Shown here piece by piece: positions 44,631-56,112 of a stretch of 64,000 nucleotides of DNA. Origin of the DNA: Ascaphus truei. Its lineage: Eukaryota > Chordata > Amphibia > Anura > Ascaphidae. The stretch lies in the NCBI GenBank assembly GCA_036426205.1, contig CM071586.1:9771248-9835247 (forward strand). The letters run 5' to 3'. The notes under the pieces were generated by a model. That model had not been told where the DNA came from, made no database searches, and saw only the letters and a list, made by a program, of their open reading frames with translations. The number at the start of each line of letters is the position of its first letter. The stretch's first letter is position 1. The position numbers and the translations under genes are program-made.

Positions 44631-45199
44631 TCCCCAATTAAAACAGAAATTGTGAGTTACGAGTTGATATCGGAAAAAGCCTATCTTTAACAGACCCATT
44701 CCTCAGATGTGGAACACGAGTGACCCAAACACAGTGAATAAACTGCTATAGGTATTCATCTTTTAACAGCCGACCAAGGGGAGTGGTAATTTGTTTAAAA
44801 AAATGCAATAGGAAAAATTCTCTGCGTTCTCAGGGCCCTCAGGCCAGATATAAAATCTAGAATGTGAAAATAGATAAGGCAAGAATAATTGTCTGTAATA
44901 TGTATACTAAAATAAGCTTCTGAAAACCATTGTAACCTTTTCTCTCTTCTGAAGATACACCGATCTTTGAAGGAGACCTGCAAAAAATTGATAAATAAAG
45001 CTACCGTAAACTAGCCGGAAAAAAACAAATAAGGACTAGATTCACAAAACTCTGTTAATTATGGGCTCCTGAGGTTAACAGGTAATCACAAAGCTAATTA
45101 TACGCCAAAGCAAAGGGTTTAATAGATCAAATTAGCATAGGCTTATTACACATTATTATAACTCAACACTGCGTTATCTTCCGGTAACATGACATCAAG
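44631..45199. other. No gene recognised
   Basis: AT-rich sequence with no repeat or coding signature that I recognise. Confidence 0.4.
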
Positions 45200-45660
45200 T
45201 ACAGTACGTTATTGTGAGGATTCGCCATTTTGGCGGTGCTGTCCCCTTAACCCTTACACACTCCTCCTCTACCTTCGCGGGTCCCGCCTCCTGTCTCTGG
45301 CCCCCGTACTGACGCGGGGGTTGTGACACATACTGACAGTGGCGTGACCGAGTCGCCAGTGTGATGCGTGGGTTGCGCGCGACGCGCACGCACTCTCGGG
45401 AAGCTCCACCTTGGTCTCAATCGGCTGTGTAGTAGGGCGCACCTCTGCGATCCAGCAGCCTATCAAAAAGGGTGGTTCTGCTTCCTGGATGCCTCCCATT
45501 GGTGGGAGGTCCTTTAAATATGCTCTCATAACTCTCATACCTCGCCGAGCATAACTTCTTGTGTGACTCTGAACCTCACTACTCCGTGCCTGGCTGCCTC
45601 TTACCTCGCTGCCTCTTACCTCGCTGCCTCACCTTGCCTGGAACCTTGGACCTTGTGTTA
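45200..45660 (+). mobile_element. LTR (family A), sense, truncated by arrays
   Basis: cccattggtgggaggtcc and tttaaatatgctc (about 45495-45525) give the ATTGG-plus-TATA core. It is followed by cgagcataac, the start of the transcribed part seen in the other family A copies. A ctgcctcttacctcg duplication occurs at about 45590-45625. The 3' end is replaced by the 43-bp repeat. Confidence 0.6.
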
Positions 45661-45821
45661 TTCTCCTGCACTGACCCTGGCATTGGAACACGACGACGCT
45701 GCTCTCTCTTGCACTGACCCTGGCTTTGGAACACGGCGACGCTGCTCTCTCCTGCACTGACCCTGGCTTCGGCTCTATGATGACGCTGCTCTCTCCTGCA
45801 CTGACCCTGGCTTTGGAACAC

Positions 45822-45825
<4 letters not shown>
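45661..45825. repeat. 43-bp tandem repeat, about 4 copies
   Basis: gcactgaccctggc starts at 45668, 45711, 45754 and 45798, so the unit is 43-44 bases. It lies in the U5-like part of the LTR. Confidence 0.92.

Positions 45826-45862
<37 letters not shown>
45826..45862. repeat. (CA)n microsatellite
   Basis: About 18 CA units directly follow the 43-bp repeat. Confidence 0.97.
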
Positions 45863-45867
<5 letters not shown>

Positions 45868-46485
45868 GTACACACCTGGATCAGTTTCTTACATATGAAT
45901 GCACATTTTAGACTTACGCCCCTTCACATATGGCGGATATTTAGAGGCAAATAAATGATATATTTATATAAATGATATATATATATATATATAAATGATA
46001 TATATATATATATATAAATGATATACAGAAATACAGCATATAATACATCCGTATTATTATGTGCTCCATGTAACTCCCCTGAAATTCTTTTTCATTCAAA
46101 TGTCATTTTACAATGAAAATGTTGCGTGTGCCTGGGCCTATCTATTTCTAAGCGCATCTCTCTGTCTGTGTCTCTATCTACCTTTCTGTCTCACGCAGGA
46201 CAGCCAGTCTTGTGGTCGGGGTGGTGACGCTGTCACAACTCCCAATGTGTCTGCGTACACATTGTGACATGACCACACAGGATAGCTGACAGGTCTAGAG
46301 CATGTACAGTAGACCTGTTCAGCCTCCGATGCAAATTAAATTCATTGAGAGGAGAGAGGCAGCAGCAGCTGGGGCAGATGGGACAGGATTTGGAACCACC
46401 TGTGCCAAAGCAGAGATAGCCCTATTGCCTGGCCTGTTGGTGGCCCTTGATGAATGGCCATCCCTGCCTTAACTCATCAACTATA
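45863..46485. other. No gene; TA tracts
   Basis: 45955-46025 contains aaatgatatatatatat repeats. The remainder shows no recognised gene. Confidence 0.5.
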
Positions 46486-47090
46486 TGTCACGGTCATAAG
46501 GTCCTTTGTAACTGTAAAAGACATATGCAGAGGTGCACACAGGGAGAAAGGTTTGGGGGAAATTCAAACATGGCTTTATTTAGCCTGTCCCTTTAAACAA
46601 TGCACAAAGCATAAAAAGAAAGCCTACTCCATTTTGGAAACCAAATAAACAGGACTGACCCTAACTATCTGACTGGCTGGATAGGCCAGTTCCCAATCCA
46701 AAACACATACTGTAACATACTATCAGGGACCAATGTATATGAAAGTCTTATCTTTGTATCTGGTCCGACATCTCCAGTTTCTCCAGGCGAACTTTGAATG
46801 CAGGCGTTGCAGTCCTGCTGCTCCCTGGAAGTCTCTTGTCCTATTTCTGTGCAGGCTTCTCTGCTCTCCTCTGTCAGCACAGCAGTTTGTGCTAAGGAGT
46901 CTCTAAGCAGTTTCCTACAGGAGGATTTTCTACAGCTCTGATTAGCCAGTGGAGCCTGGTTAATTGACAAGCTGCAATTAACCAGCTCCTTGCTGGATTC
47001 CTCAGACCATTAGAGGCAGCTTTATTTAAACACGGATAAGTCCCTGTTACAATGACCTTATTATAACCATGGGAATTAACCATAGGTTTT
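46486..47090 (-). mobile_element. LTR (family B), antisense
   Basis: The left edge tgtcacgg (46486) is the reverse complement of the CCGTGACA end of family B. A minus-strand AATAAA lies about 85 bases inside (gctttatttagc, about 46570), as in the other two members. A TTTAAATA box on the minus strand is at about 47022-47035. The right border is not defined. Confidence 0.5.
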
Positions 47091-47330
47091 ATCTCCTACT
47101 TACACACGAGTTGCAAGGTTTGGAGATGGTTCCTCTAAGAACCGCATCCAAACCTGCCCTGTGGGGAAATGTAACTGGGACAGGCTGCCCAATAACATTA
47201 TCTGCCTCTTGTTCTTCTGCAGTTCCTAATCTGCCTATGGAAGCGCAGAACAGAACATTCATGTGGACTTGTGCTGGAATGGATGCACAGACAACAGATC
47301 CAGCGTGATGGGGACCTAACAGGCCATGAA
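47091..47330. other. Nothing firmly recognised
   Basis: A 79-codon plus frame (47069-47308) shows no known domain. Confidence 0.35.
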
Positions 47331-47640
47331 CACTTCTACATTGGTCTATGAAGACGTTTGGACTCTTTTCTAGGAGACAACCCGTCTATTGTATCCCTCA
47401 GTCACCTCCATCCATCAAGTACAGGCGTTTACATTGGTCTACGAGGAATCTTGGTCTCTTATTCAGGCGTCCACCCATCGATTTAAATCGATCTATTAGA
47501 TCCATCCGTGAACTACACTACACTGACTCTTCTTGAGGAGACAACACATATATTGTATCCATGTTTGAACACCATCCATCATCAATAGCCCTCTACATTG
47601 GTCGGCAAAGACGCTGGAACTCTTCCCCAGGAAGACCCAT
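47331..47640. repeat. Degenerate ~100-bp repeat, about 3 copies
   Basis: tctacattggtctatgaaga, aggagacaacccg and ctccatccatcaagtac recur with drift at about 47334, 47429 and 47592. A cgatttaaatcg palindrome lies at 47479. Confidence 0.7.
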
Positions 47641-47809
47641 CAATTAAATGCATGTACTATGGTTAAGGGAAGGGATTTCAGAGATGCCTTAAAACCAAAT
47701 AAATATATAAAAAAAGGAAGAAAAAAATCCCCAAGGGACAAATGACCCTGAGGAATTGTTGTGGGGCTGATTATGAGATGAAAATAGAAGTTCTCCCACC
47801 AACATCCAG

Positions 47810-48091
47810 TTGGGAACCAAAGATCGGAAACGGGTCCTTTTCAGGGAGAAGAAAAAAATGTCCAGGTTTTCAAGGCTTATACATGCCGTGAGTAAATGGT
47901 GTAGGAGAACAAGGGAGACTGGGGCATCTCCACCATCATCAACATCCTCAGCAACTTCATCCTCATCAACATCATCATCATCATCATCTTTCCAGATGGG
48001 AAATCAGAGCAGATGGAAGCGATATAAATGCAGAAGATGTTTTTGTGCTGCTACTGCTGCTGTGGCCTTTTTCAATTGTAAATATATGTAG
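47810..48091 (+). CDS. Small ORF of unknown status (93 codons)
   Basis: An ATG-initiated frame encodes a basic N-terminus (MGTKDRKRVLFREKKK), a Ser/Thr-rich middle from a tcatcatcatc run (about residues 40-60), and a basic, Cys-containing C-terminus (RWKRYKCRRCFCAATAAVAF). An internal Met at residue 17 (MSRFSRL) could be the start instead. The stop TAG is followed 11 bases later by AATAAA, which suits a compact 3' end. No family is recognised. A CAG at the ttctgcag/ttcctaatc site (47215-47222) could be an acceptor upstream. It may equally be chance. Confidence 0.22.
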   Translation: MGTKDRKRVLFREKKKMSRFSRLIHAVSKWCRRTRETGASPPSSTSSATSSSSTSSSSSSFQMGNQSRWKRYKCRRCFCAATAAVAFFNCKYM

Positions 48092-48404
48092 AAATAACAA
48101 TAAAGAATAAACCCTATGCTAACAAGCCATCTCTTAATATTTCCCATGGACAGCCATCGGTTTAATAGAATGCGTTTAATTTAAAGTGATGTGATGTGAA
48201 GTGAGATTCAATTATTAGCTTTCCAATAAGTGAGACACACCTAATTAGTGAGACTAACTTCTAATCAGTGAGACTGCCTTCAAATGGTTGAGGTACAGTA
48301 GTCTCCTAGTTAGTGACCCTGAATTCCAGTGAGTGGGACTCTCCTGAGTAGTATGACTGCCTTCCCATCAGTAAGACGGTATACGCAGGGTGTGTTTATA
48401 CTGT
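48092..48404. other. Degenerate GTGAGACT repeat, no gene
   Basis: Words like agtgagactgcctt, tagtgagacta and gtgagtgggact recur about every 30 bases between 48210 and 48380. No gene. Confidence 0.55.
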
Positions 48405-48828
48405 ATATCATCCTCAGCCCTTGTCTACCCACTGCTGGATTAAAACCTCCCCAATGATCTCCCAGGTACTGTGGTTACAGCCTCTCTTCTCCACGTCGCT
48501 CCCACACATGTTCTCATCTCATCCTCCCATCTTACTTTTGGTTGTCATCTTGATCTCTATCCCTTGGATTCCAGTTGAGCACCATCTCCTTCCAACGATG
48601 GTCATTTCTTCATGCAATATGACCCACCCACCGCCATTTTCATTTCTTCACCCTTTTCATGATGTCGCAGAATTTTGTTTTCTTCCAAAACCCATACACG
48701 CTTTTTTCTGCCTCTTACCCAGCATGCATCTCGCCATACTTTTTCGAGTTGTCTGTAGCTTCTGAATTATCTTTGCATTTAGGGTCCAGGTGTCACATCC
48801 ATATGTGGGGACGGGCAAATTCCTCCAT
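48405..48828 (-). pseudogene. RTE-type LINE 3' end, antisense
   Basis: The minus strand encodes, with frameshifts, the C-terminus of an RTE reverse transcriptase: WTLNAKIIQK, KKMKMAVGGSY-like, then RGCNHSTWEIIGE near 48450-48480. The last coding bases are the same unit that is tandemly repeated at 17823-18300. A gatgatat tail lies at 48405. It is inactive. Confidence 0.75.
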
Positions 48829-49069
48829 TCCATCTTCCTCCTCCTATTGGGCGGGAAAGCCCAGGGCCCTTGTTGTTGGGTTGGGAAGTCCCAGAGCCCT
48901 TGGTGTGTTTGGTGAGAAACCCGGGGCCCCTCAGTAGTATCTTCCAGCTAGTGACCCAGTGGCACTGGCTGCGAGGGAGGCTGGCGCACAGCCCCCGTCT
49001 CTCATCTGGCCAGATACAAACAGCGTGGTGAGTCTGAGCCAGATGGGCATATCCTACCCGACGGAGAGA
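48829..49069. other. Nothing recognised
   Basis: This is GC-balanced sequence with a short gttgggttgggaagtccc repeat near 48870-48900. No gene. Confidence 0.4.
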
Positions 49070-49270
49070 AACCAACCTGAGATGGGAAAGAGGGCATGAG
49101 AGAGGGGAAAAGAGGGAGAAAGAGCATGAGGGAGGGAATGAGAGAAGAGGGAGAAAAGGCGCGAGGGGAGAGAAGGAGGGAGGGAGGTAGAGGGATGAGG
49201 AGTAAAAAGAAAGGGATGAGTGAGGGAGAGAGAAAGGAGGGATTATGGTAGAGGGAGGGAAATAGATGAA
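49070..49270. repeat. Purine-rich (GAGGGA)n tract
   Basis: The plus strand is mostly G and A with gagggag themes. Minus-strand Pro/Ser/Leu frames are artefacts. Confidence 0.88.
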
Positions 49271-50001
49271 AGAGCAGTGGAGACTTCACAGATTAGACTG
49301 TAGAGAGGATATTACAGTACATGGTCACAGCACAGTATGTACAGCAGGTGATTATATATATACAATATATACATACACACACACACACACACATCTGAGA
49401 GAGGAGAGCTGGGATTGGTAGTCTGGTTACTCTAGGGGCACGAGGGGGCTTGTGGTCAGGGGTCCAGAGTCATGCTCGAGTCTCCTGGGCTAGGGGCTCG
49501 GTTTCCGATGGCTGCACCTTCACCTTGGGCCTTCTGACTTCGTACATGACAGAGAGGAACAAGTGCGAAGGTGGAAGTATTCAGAGGTTAAAGGTGAAAG
49601 AGGCCACTATAGAGGGATTAGACATCAGATAGTTGGTTTGTAGCGGTCAAGGGGATGAGCTATCCTTCAGGGATCAAAGGTGAGATGGAGAGAGGAACTG
49701 CAAGGGTCAGCAGTGAGACCTTAAGGATCATAGGTGAGAAAAATGGCTGAAGTAGCGAGGTCAAGGGAAAGAGCAGAGGTCAGGGGTTAGACAAAAGCCT
49801 AAGAGACCTCTTCTATAAGCCTTCATGAAAAGAAGGTTTTGGAGCGTGGCTATCACGGTATTCAGAAAGCAGCAACGTGACGATTATCTCCCTCAAAAGG
49901 GCTTCCCTTCTTTCAGCTGCTCAGAGATAGCCCCTCCCCCTGCGCATATCTCGCCAGCGGTCGAAATATTTTAATATAAATTGTAATACTAGTGTAGATG
50001 A
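49271..50001. other. No gene recognised; CA run
   Basis: 49374-49393 is a short CA run. The remainder has repeated ggtcaagg and aggtcagg words suggestive of old repeat debris, but no element is identified. Confidence 0.4.
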
Positions 50002-50150
50002 GCAGGGGGGGGGGTCTCCGGAGCAGAACCGCATTGATGTCAGGTCTGGGGGACCCCTTGCTTCCTGAGACACAGGCCCCCCCGTTATGGGGTGCCGGTA
50101 TCTCCTAGGCATTTAAATGTCTCGCGTCACGTGACCGCGGGATCTATATG
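50002..50150 (+). mobile_element. Foldback element, left half
   Basis: gcaggggg, ggtctccggagcagaaccgc, then gttatggggtgccggtatct and the core cgtcacgtgac (about 50125) match the left half of the element at 21638. The right half is missing. Confidence 0.75.
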
Positions 50151-50544
50151 CATTGAAACGTTGGTTCATGTTACTCAAAAAGCTAATAAAAAGATTTATT
50201 TTATTTATTTTTTTAAATGTAAATGTGATCTTAGAACATATTCCCCTAAGAGACTATTTGCTGAACTCTTCTGGCTGCAAAATGTGGGCCGAACCAGTGC
50301 TAGAGAATTGTCCAGTTGTACCCTCCCCAGCAAGAGACATGTCACCCCTTCCCTGACCGAGGTCCGCTCCGTTAACCCACGCCGTGCCAGAGACCGGCAA
50401 AACGTCACTGCTTTAAACTCTCACCCGGCAGACCTGGCTATGTTACACCTGTCTGCTCTCACTTTCCTCTATCTGACGGCTGGATTTAGCTTCTCTGGTT
50501 TTCTCTGCAGGGAAGCAAAGGGGGTGAAAGTGGGAACTTAAAAG
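50151..50544. other. No gene recognised
   Basis: A 149-codon frame starting at 50092 crosses this segment without a recognisable domain. Its last part (FLYLTAGFSFSGFLC) is hydrophobic. I do not call a gene on this alone. Confidence 0.4.
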
Positions 50545-50990
50545 AGTATTGAGAGCAGAGCGTCCCGCGCGGGGAACGGGGCAGAGCGTCCCGCGCGGGG
50601 AACGGTGCAGAGCGTCCCGCGCGGGGAACGGAGCAGAGCGTCCCGCGCGGGGAACGGTGCAGAGCGTCCCGCGAAGGGAACGGAGCCCGGAGCAGAGCGT
50701 CCCGCGCGGGGAACGGTGCAGAGCGTCCCGCGCAGAGCACGGTGCAGAGCGTCCCGCGCGGGGAGCGGTGCAGAGCGTCCCGCGCGTGGAGCGGTGCAGA
50801 GCGTCCCGCGCAGAGCACGGTGCAGAGCGTCCCGCGCGGGGAGCGGTACAGACCGTCCCGCGCGGGGAACGTTGCAGAGCGTCCCGCGCGGGGAACGTTG
50901 CAGAGCGTCCCGCGCGGGGAACGGTGCAGAGCGTCCCGCGCGGGGAACGGTGCAGAGCGTCCCGCGCAGAGCACGGTGCAGAGCAAAATG
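50545..50990. repeat. 26-bp GC-rich minisatellite, about 17 copies
   Basis: The unit is gcagagcgtcccgcgcgggg plus aacggt (starts 50581 and 50607). Each copy contains the palindrome cccgcgcggg and several CpGs. Some copies have the variant cgcagagcac instead. Because 26 is not a multiple of three, each frame runs through all phases, yet stays open in five frames on both strands; this is compositional. Confidence 0.95.
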
Positions 50991-52049
50991 CAGAGCATGC
51001 ATGAGAATGAGATGGACAAAGGTGAGGCCGGTAAGAGAGCCATTTGCCTCTTGGACTGGCCCAGAGCTTCTGAGCCTGACACCTCTAGGACTGGAGCACA
51101 GATATAGAGCCAGACACCTCTAGGACTGGAGCAGGAAGGGGGCTTATATATTGGGCAGTGTTGTTGACGGTGGAATTAGGAGAAGCCGCCCAGAACAAGC
51201 TTAAAATGATTGTCCCATATCCTCACATCCCCTTGAAGTCAAATGATGGGTAAACACTTCGCGTGTCACCAAATCCCCCCCCCCCGGTGTCCTCCTAAAC
51301 CACCCATACTACCATACTACACCATGCTTACACCACCTGACACCGACCGATAAGGATCTGGCACTAATGTATAGATACATACATAATGGTCGAACACCGG
51401 TGACTGCAGCTGCACAGATGTAGCAAAGACTCACGGTCCTTGGCGCCTGGGGCAGTGCCATGCTTCTGCACGGGATCCCCCTACCACACGCAGAGTTAAT
51501 CCTTCGGTGTCAAGACCGCGCATGGCAGTGGCACGGAGGACACAACGCTTTGCTACGTGTGAATTAGGCACAGAGCTTACACTCCAGATTTGGGGGCAGC
51601 AGAGGGTGTATAGGGGGGAGGGCTGCAGGGGGGGGGGGGGGTGGTCACATGTGGCAACCGGGAAAATGCTGCGTTGGACAAATACTTTACTACTGTACTT
51701 CATAACAAAGATCATTGTGTTGCTCAAACGGTCACAGCCTGCAGCGTGCATATTAATATTCAGCTATGCTACAAATTGTATTAATGTCACCTCTGAGATA
51801 AGAATTTAAGGCATGTTCACCAACATACAGTGCCAAGGGTGACAATGAGGGCACAGCAGTCTTACACCTAGCGTTACACAACAGGAGAGTGGGTGACGCC
51901 ACTATCACATGGGCACGGTATTTGCCAGAGTCACCATGGGGTGACGTAGCAGAGAGCAAGAGGTGAATAGTTGCCATGAGTCAGGAATTTCGGTGGATTA
52001 ATGGGTGATTTCCTTTATACTGTATGCAGATTAACTGAATGTGTGAGTG
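50991..52049. other. No gene recognised
   Basis: 51063-51130 has two copies of gacacctctaggactggagc (about 51079 and 51115). 51620-51640 is a G run. Frames of up to 106 codons (51431-51751 minus) show no domain. Confidence 0.5.
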
Positions 52050-52700
52050 AGTGAGTCAGAGGTAGAAAAGGAGAGGGGAGGAGGGGAGAGGGAGAGCAAG
52101 AGAGAGAAAGGGGGAGAGAGGAGAGGGAAGAGTATTAAGAGTGGGAGAGATTAGCTAGAAGGAGAGATAGAAGAGGGGTGGAGATAGGGATGAAGAGGAG
52201 AGAGAGAAAAAGGGAGAGGGGTTGAAAGATAGAGGGAGGTAAAATGGGGAGAGAAAATTAAAGTTGGAGATAGTTAGAGAGAAGGAATCAGTGAGTGTGA
52301 GTGAGTGGGAGAAAGGGAGATAGGGTAGAGAAAGAAAGGGAGAGAGAGAAGAGTGAGATAGATTGGGAAAGAGTGGGAGGGAGACAGAGGAGGAGAGAGA
52401 ATGAGAATGAGTGAGAGAAAGGGGGGGGAGAGAAGGGGGGTAGAAGGAAAGGAGTAAGAGAACAAAGAAAGGTTCAGACACAACCAGGAAAGACTGGGGG
52501 GAGAGAGAGAATGAAAAAGAGACGGATAGAGAAAAGCAGAGGGAGGGGGAGAGAGAGAAAAGAGGAATGGAGGGGGAGAGAAATGAAGAGAGTGTGATAA
52601 ACAAGCAGAGAGGAGGAGAGTGAGAGAGAGAAACTGTAAGCAGATGCTGGACAGATGGAGAAATAGGCAAGAATGAGAAACAGAGAAGATGGGGAAAGAT
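52050..52700. repeat. Purine-rich (GAGA/GGGAGA)n tract
   Basis: For 650 bases the plus strand is nearly all A and G with gagagag and ggggagag themes and occasional T. Minus-strand Ser/Leu/Phe frames up to 192 codons are artefacts. Confidence 0.9.
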
Positions 52701-53444
52701 TGATCGTGATGACCAAGGTAGCATGGCATCCAAAATATAGATGAAACCAGCATACTACCTGTTCATGTCAACAGGGCGACCCTGTGTGTAGGGTTATCCT
52801 TGCAATCTAGGGTTGGACAATTAGTAATATGTTATGCATCGTATCAATTAGTTTTTTTTTGCAACAGTTGAATAATTATCTGTGTGATTCATAGGGCCAG
52901 TGACAATGGTTGTGTATCAGGAATACAATGAGTTAGGGGGATAGCTATTGTGCGTTGTCCAGGGACAATGGGGAACTAGGGAAGGACGCACCCACCTGAT
53001 GAGAGAGTACACACTTCAAGATGGGAGCGTTGTTCTCTCCGTGGCAGCGTGGTCTCGAACCCTTCAGGGTGCCGTGGGGAAGATCTCTGGGACCAGCATT
53101 AGGGTTCTAGCCCCATTGGAGTGTTCCTCATTGGTCAGTTTTAATCTCCCACGCGCCCAGGCCCCATCACCCAGGGCCGTCCTTTGGCACCCTGCTCCAC
53201 CCTCCAAAGAGGTTGCAGGTTGGTCTCAGTGATTAGTGACCAACCTATCCTTGGGCTGTGTAGACCTGGAGTGATGTCCCCTCGGAACAGGGATCCACAT
53301 TGACTTTTGTGGTGGCATCCAGGGCTAAGCTAGCGTTGGTAGCACCCTGCATCTAGCTAGCTTTTAGTTCCTGTGTTGCATGGGGTTATTGTCATAGTTG
53401 CTCATTTGTGGGAGAGAGAGAGTCAGTCAGTCACAGAAGTGGAC

Positions 53445-53445
<1 letters not shown>
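52701..53445. other. No gene recognised
   Basis: This is mixed sequence; a 94-codon plus frame (52948-53232) has no known domain. Confidence 0.4.

Positions 53446-53494
<49 letters not shown>
53446..53494. repeat. (GA)n running into the gap
   Basis: Pure GA repeat stops at the first N, so its full length is unknown. Confidence 0.97.
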
Positions 53495-53612
53495 NNNNNN
53501 NNNNNNNNNNNNNNNNNNNNNNNNNNNNNNNNNNNNNNNNNNNNNNNNNNNNNNNNNNNNNNNNNNNNNNNNNNNNNNNNNNNNNNNNNNNNNNNNNNNN
53601 NNNNNNNNNNNN
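53495..53612. other. Assembly gap (118 N)
   Basis: A run of N follows the GA tract. It is not a biological feature. Confidence 1.
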
Positions 53613-53859
53613 CTGTCCTCTGTTCTCTTCGGCTCGCTAGGAAAAATCTGTGGCTTATCTCACATTTCAGTGACCATTTCTGTCAGCCCAGACTAATGGC
53701 CAACCATACGGTATTAACACAGCAAGGGCCCTGATATTTGATGGGAGCAGACCCCCCCTCGGTGGTTAAGTGACCATAGCAATAGATTTTCCTAGGCTAG
53801 CAGGAGATACAGGATGACCATATGGGATGTTCACTAAAATGAGTGCTAGAAGCTGGTAT
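53613..53859. other. Dispersed repeat fragment, no gene
   Basis: 53684-53733 (cccagactaatggccaacc, attaacacagcaagggccc) is a diverged copy of 21458-21505. Confidence 0.6.
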
Positions 53860-55165
53860 CTCACGACACTACTCTTATCCTCATCTCATGCCCATGATGC
53901 TAAGCTGGTATCTCCATGCCATACATCTTATCCTCATCTCCTCCATGGTGCTAAGCTGGTATCTCCATGACACTACATCTTATTCATCATCTCATGCCCA
54001 TGGTGCTAAGCTGGTTTATCATGGACACTCTACATCTATCCTCATCTCATGCACATCCTACCCTGCTAGCTGGTATTCCATGACATACATCTCATCTCAT
54101 TGCCATGTGCTAAGCGGTATTCCATGGACACTACATCTTATCCTCATCTCATGCCAATGGTGCTAAGCTGGTATGCCATGACACTACATCTTTATCTCTC
54201 ATCTCCTAACCATGGGTCTAGTGGGATTAGCTCATACTACAATCTTATCTCATCTCATGCCCATGGTGCTAAGCTGGTATCGCCATCATGACACAATTCC
54301 TTATCCTCATCTCATACCATGGTGCTAAGCTGGTATCTCCATGACACTACATTTATCCTCATCTCAGCCCATGGTTGCTAAGCTGGTATCTCCATGCCAC
54401 ACATATTATCCTATCTCATAAACCACGGGTTAGCTGGTATCTCCATGCACATACATTTATCCTCATCTCATCCCATGGTGATCAAGATGGTTATCATCCA
54501 TGAACTATATCTTATCTCATCTCATGCCCATGGTGCTAAGCTGGTATCTCCATGACACTACATCTTATCCTCATCTCATGCCCATGGTGCTAAGCTGGTA
54601 TCTCCATGCCACTACATCTTATCCTCATCTCATGCCCATGGTGCTAAGCTGGCATCTCCATGCCACTACATCGTATCCTCATCTCATGCCCCCGGTGCTA
54701 AGCTGGCATCTCCATGCCACTACATCTTATCCTCATCTCATAACCATGGTGCTAAGCTGGTATCTCCATGCCACTACATCTTATCCTCATCTCATAACCA
54801 TGGTGCTAAGCTGGTATCTCCATGACACTACATCTTATCCTCATCTCATGCCCATGGTGCTAAGCTGGTATCTCCATGACACTACATCTTATCCTCATCT
54901 CATGCCCATGGTGCTAAGCTGGTATCTCCATGACACTACATCTTATCCTCATCTCATGCCCATGGTGCTCATCCTGGCATCTCCATGACACTACATCTTA
55001 TCCTCATCTCATGCCCATGGTGCCCATCCTGGCATCTCCATGGCACTACTTTCTGCCCACATCTGATGCCCAAAGTGTAAATTCCAGCATTTCCATGAAA
55101 TTGCCTGTTTTTCCCATATCTCATGACCAAAGTGCTCATTGTGACATCTCTGACTGAAATTGCAT
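53860..55165. repeat. 54-bp minisatellite, about 24 copies
   Basis: The unit is ctaagctggtatctccatga, cactacatcttatcctcatc and tcatgcccatggtg (starts 54536 and 54590). Copies at about 53990-54530 are full of indels; those at 54530-55000 are clean; the last copies (55000-55165) are diverged by substitution. Being a multiple of three, the array gives a 162-codon frame (54500-54988) without biological support. Confidence 0.95.
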
Positions 55166-55253
55166 ACTTTCTCCTTCTTATACACATGGTACATATCTGC
55201 ACAACACTACAGTATAACCTACTCATATCTCATCCTAACTGTGTCATCCCGGC

Positions 55254-55565
55254 TAGAGATGGGTGAATCCCACCCAAATCCCTTTCCTGGATTTTCTCGC
55301 TGCCGCCCCCCCCCTCCCGAAATCCGTTTCGCAGTGTAAAATCCGCAGACGGATTTTGGTCAATTATAATCCGCGACGAATTCAACAAAAAATCTGCCGT
55401 TGCATACAATCAATTGATGGATTTCGCAAATCCATCCACGGGTTGCAGAATCCGCGGAGTGCATTAGTAATAATCATTGTAAAAAAAAATCCGCAAATCG
55501 CAAATCTTGAGATTGCGTCCGATCCACTGCGGATCCAAATCCTCCCAAAAATGTGCCCATCTCTA
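55254..55565 (+). mobile_element. hAT-like MITE, near complete
   Basis: It starts tagagatgggtgaatccc and ends gtgcccatctcta, with the atccgc-rich body of the copy at 28744. No matching 8-bp flank is visible (atcccggc versus tcagatac), so its right neighbour probably came later or the copy is rearranged. Confidence 0.78.
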
Positions 55566-55569
55566 TCAG

Positions 55570-55830
55570 ATACATTGTATTGTATTGTATGTCTTTATTT
55601 ATATAGCGCCAAAAGTGTACTCAGCGCTTCACAAAGAATACAGTACAGGGAATTATAATTATACAATAAGTGCAGCAAAATCAGACAGTAGGAAAGGAAA
55701 TCCCTGACACGAAGAGCTTACACTCTAAGAGGTTTAATGGGAAACTTACAGAGACAGCAGGTGAGGGAGTAAGTGCTGATGTGTCAAATGAACACTAGAG
55801 GGCAGCACAGCCTTAGAACACCCACAAATC
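55570..55830 (-). mobile_element. L2 3' end, antisense
   Basis: gtctttatttatatagcgcc, then aaaagtgtactcagcgcttc is the reverse complement of the L2 tail at 33310-33365. gagcttacactctaagagg corresponds to the start of that 3' UTR. No coding sequence remains. Confidence 0.82.
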
Positions 55831-55961
55831 ACTGTGAATACAGGACAGAGACTACATTTGAGAAACGGGCTTTTCAGGACATGGTTTGTTTCGGGTATGA
55901 GTCTGGGGGACAGTCACGCTCGTGAGCTCCTCCCTTTGCTCGTCCCTTTAGCGGGCATTGG

Positions 55962-56058
55962 GCGGATTTTGTATTATTATTGCAAATACACACTGCGGAT
56001 TCTGCATCGCGTGGATGGATTGGTAGAATTAGATTCTAAAAATCGTCAACGGGCGGTG
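55962..56058 (-). mobile_element. hAT-like MITE, internal fragment
   Basis: gcggattttgtattattatt and tggattggtagaatt match the inner part of the copy at 28744-29170 in reverse orientation. Both ends are missing. Confidence 0.6.
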
Positions 56059-56112
56059 TCCTGGAACAGAATTATGTATTCTCTCTGCTCTCAGGCTGCC
56101 AGCACTCCCCAA

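Noticed and set aside
50486..51123. Several 120-198 codon frames over the 26-bp array
   Set aside because: They overlap on both strands and in several phases and consist of the repeat only.
52155..52733. 192-codon Ser/Leu/Phe-rich minus frame as a membrane protein
   Set aside because: It lies entirely in a purine-rich tract and has no conserved segment.
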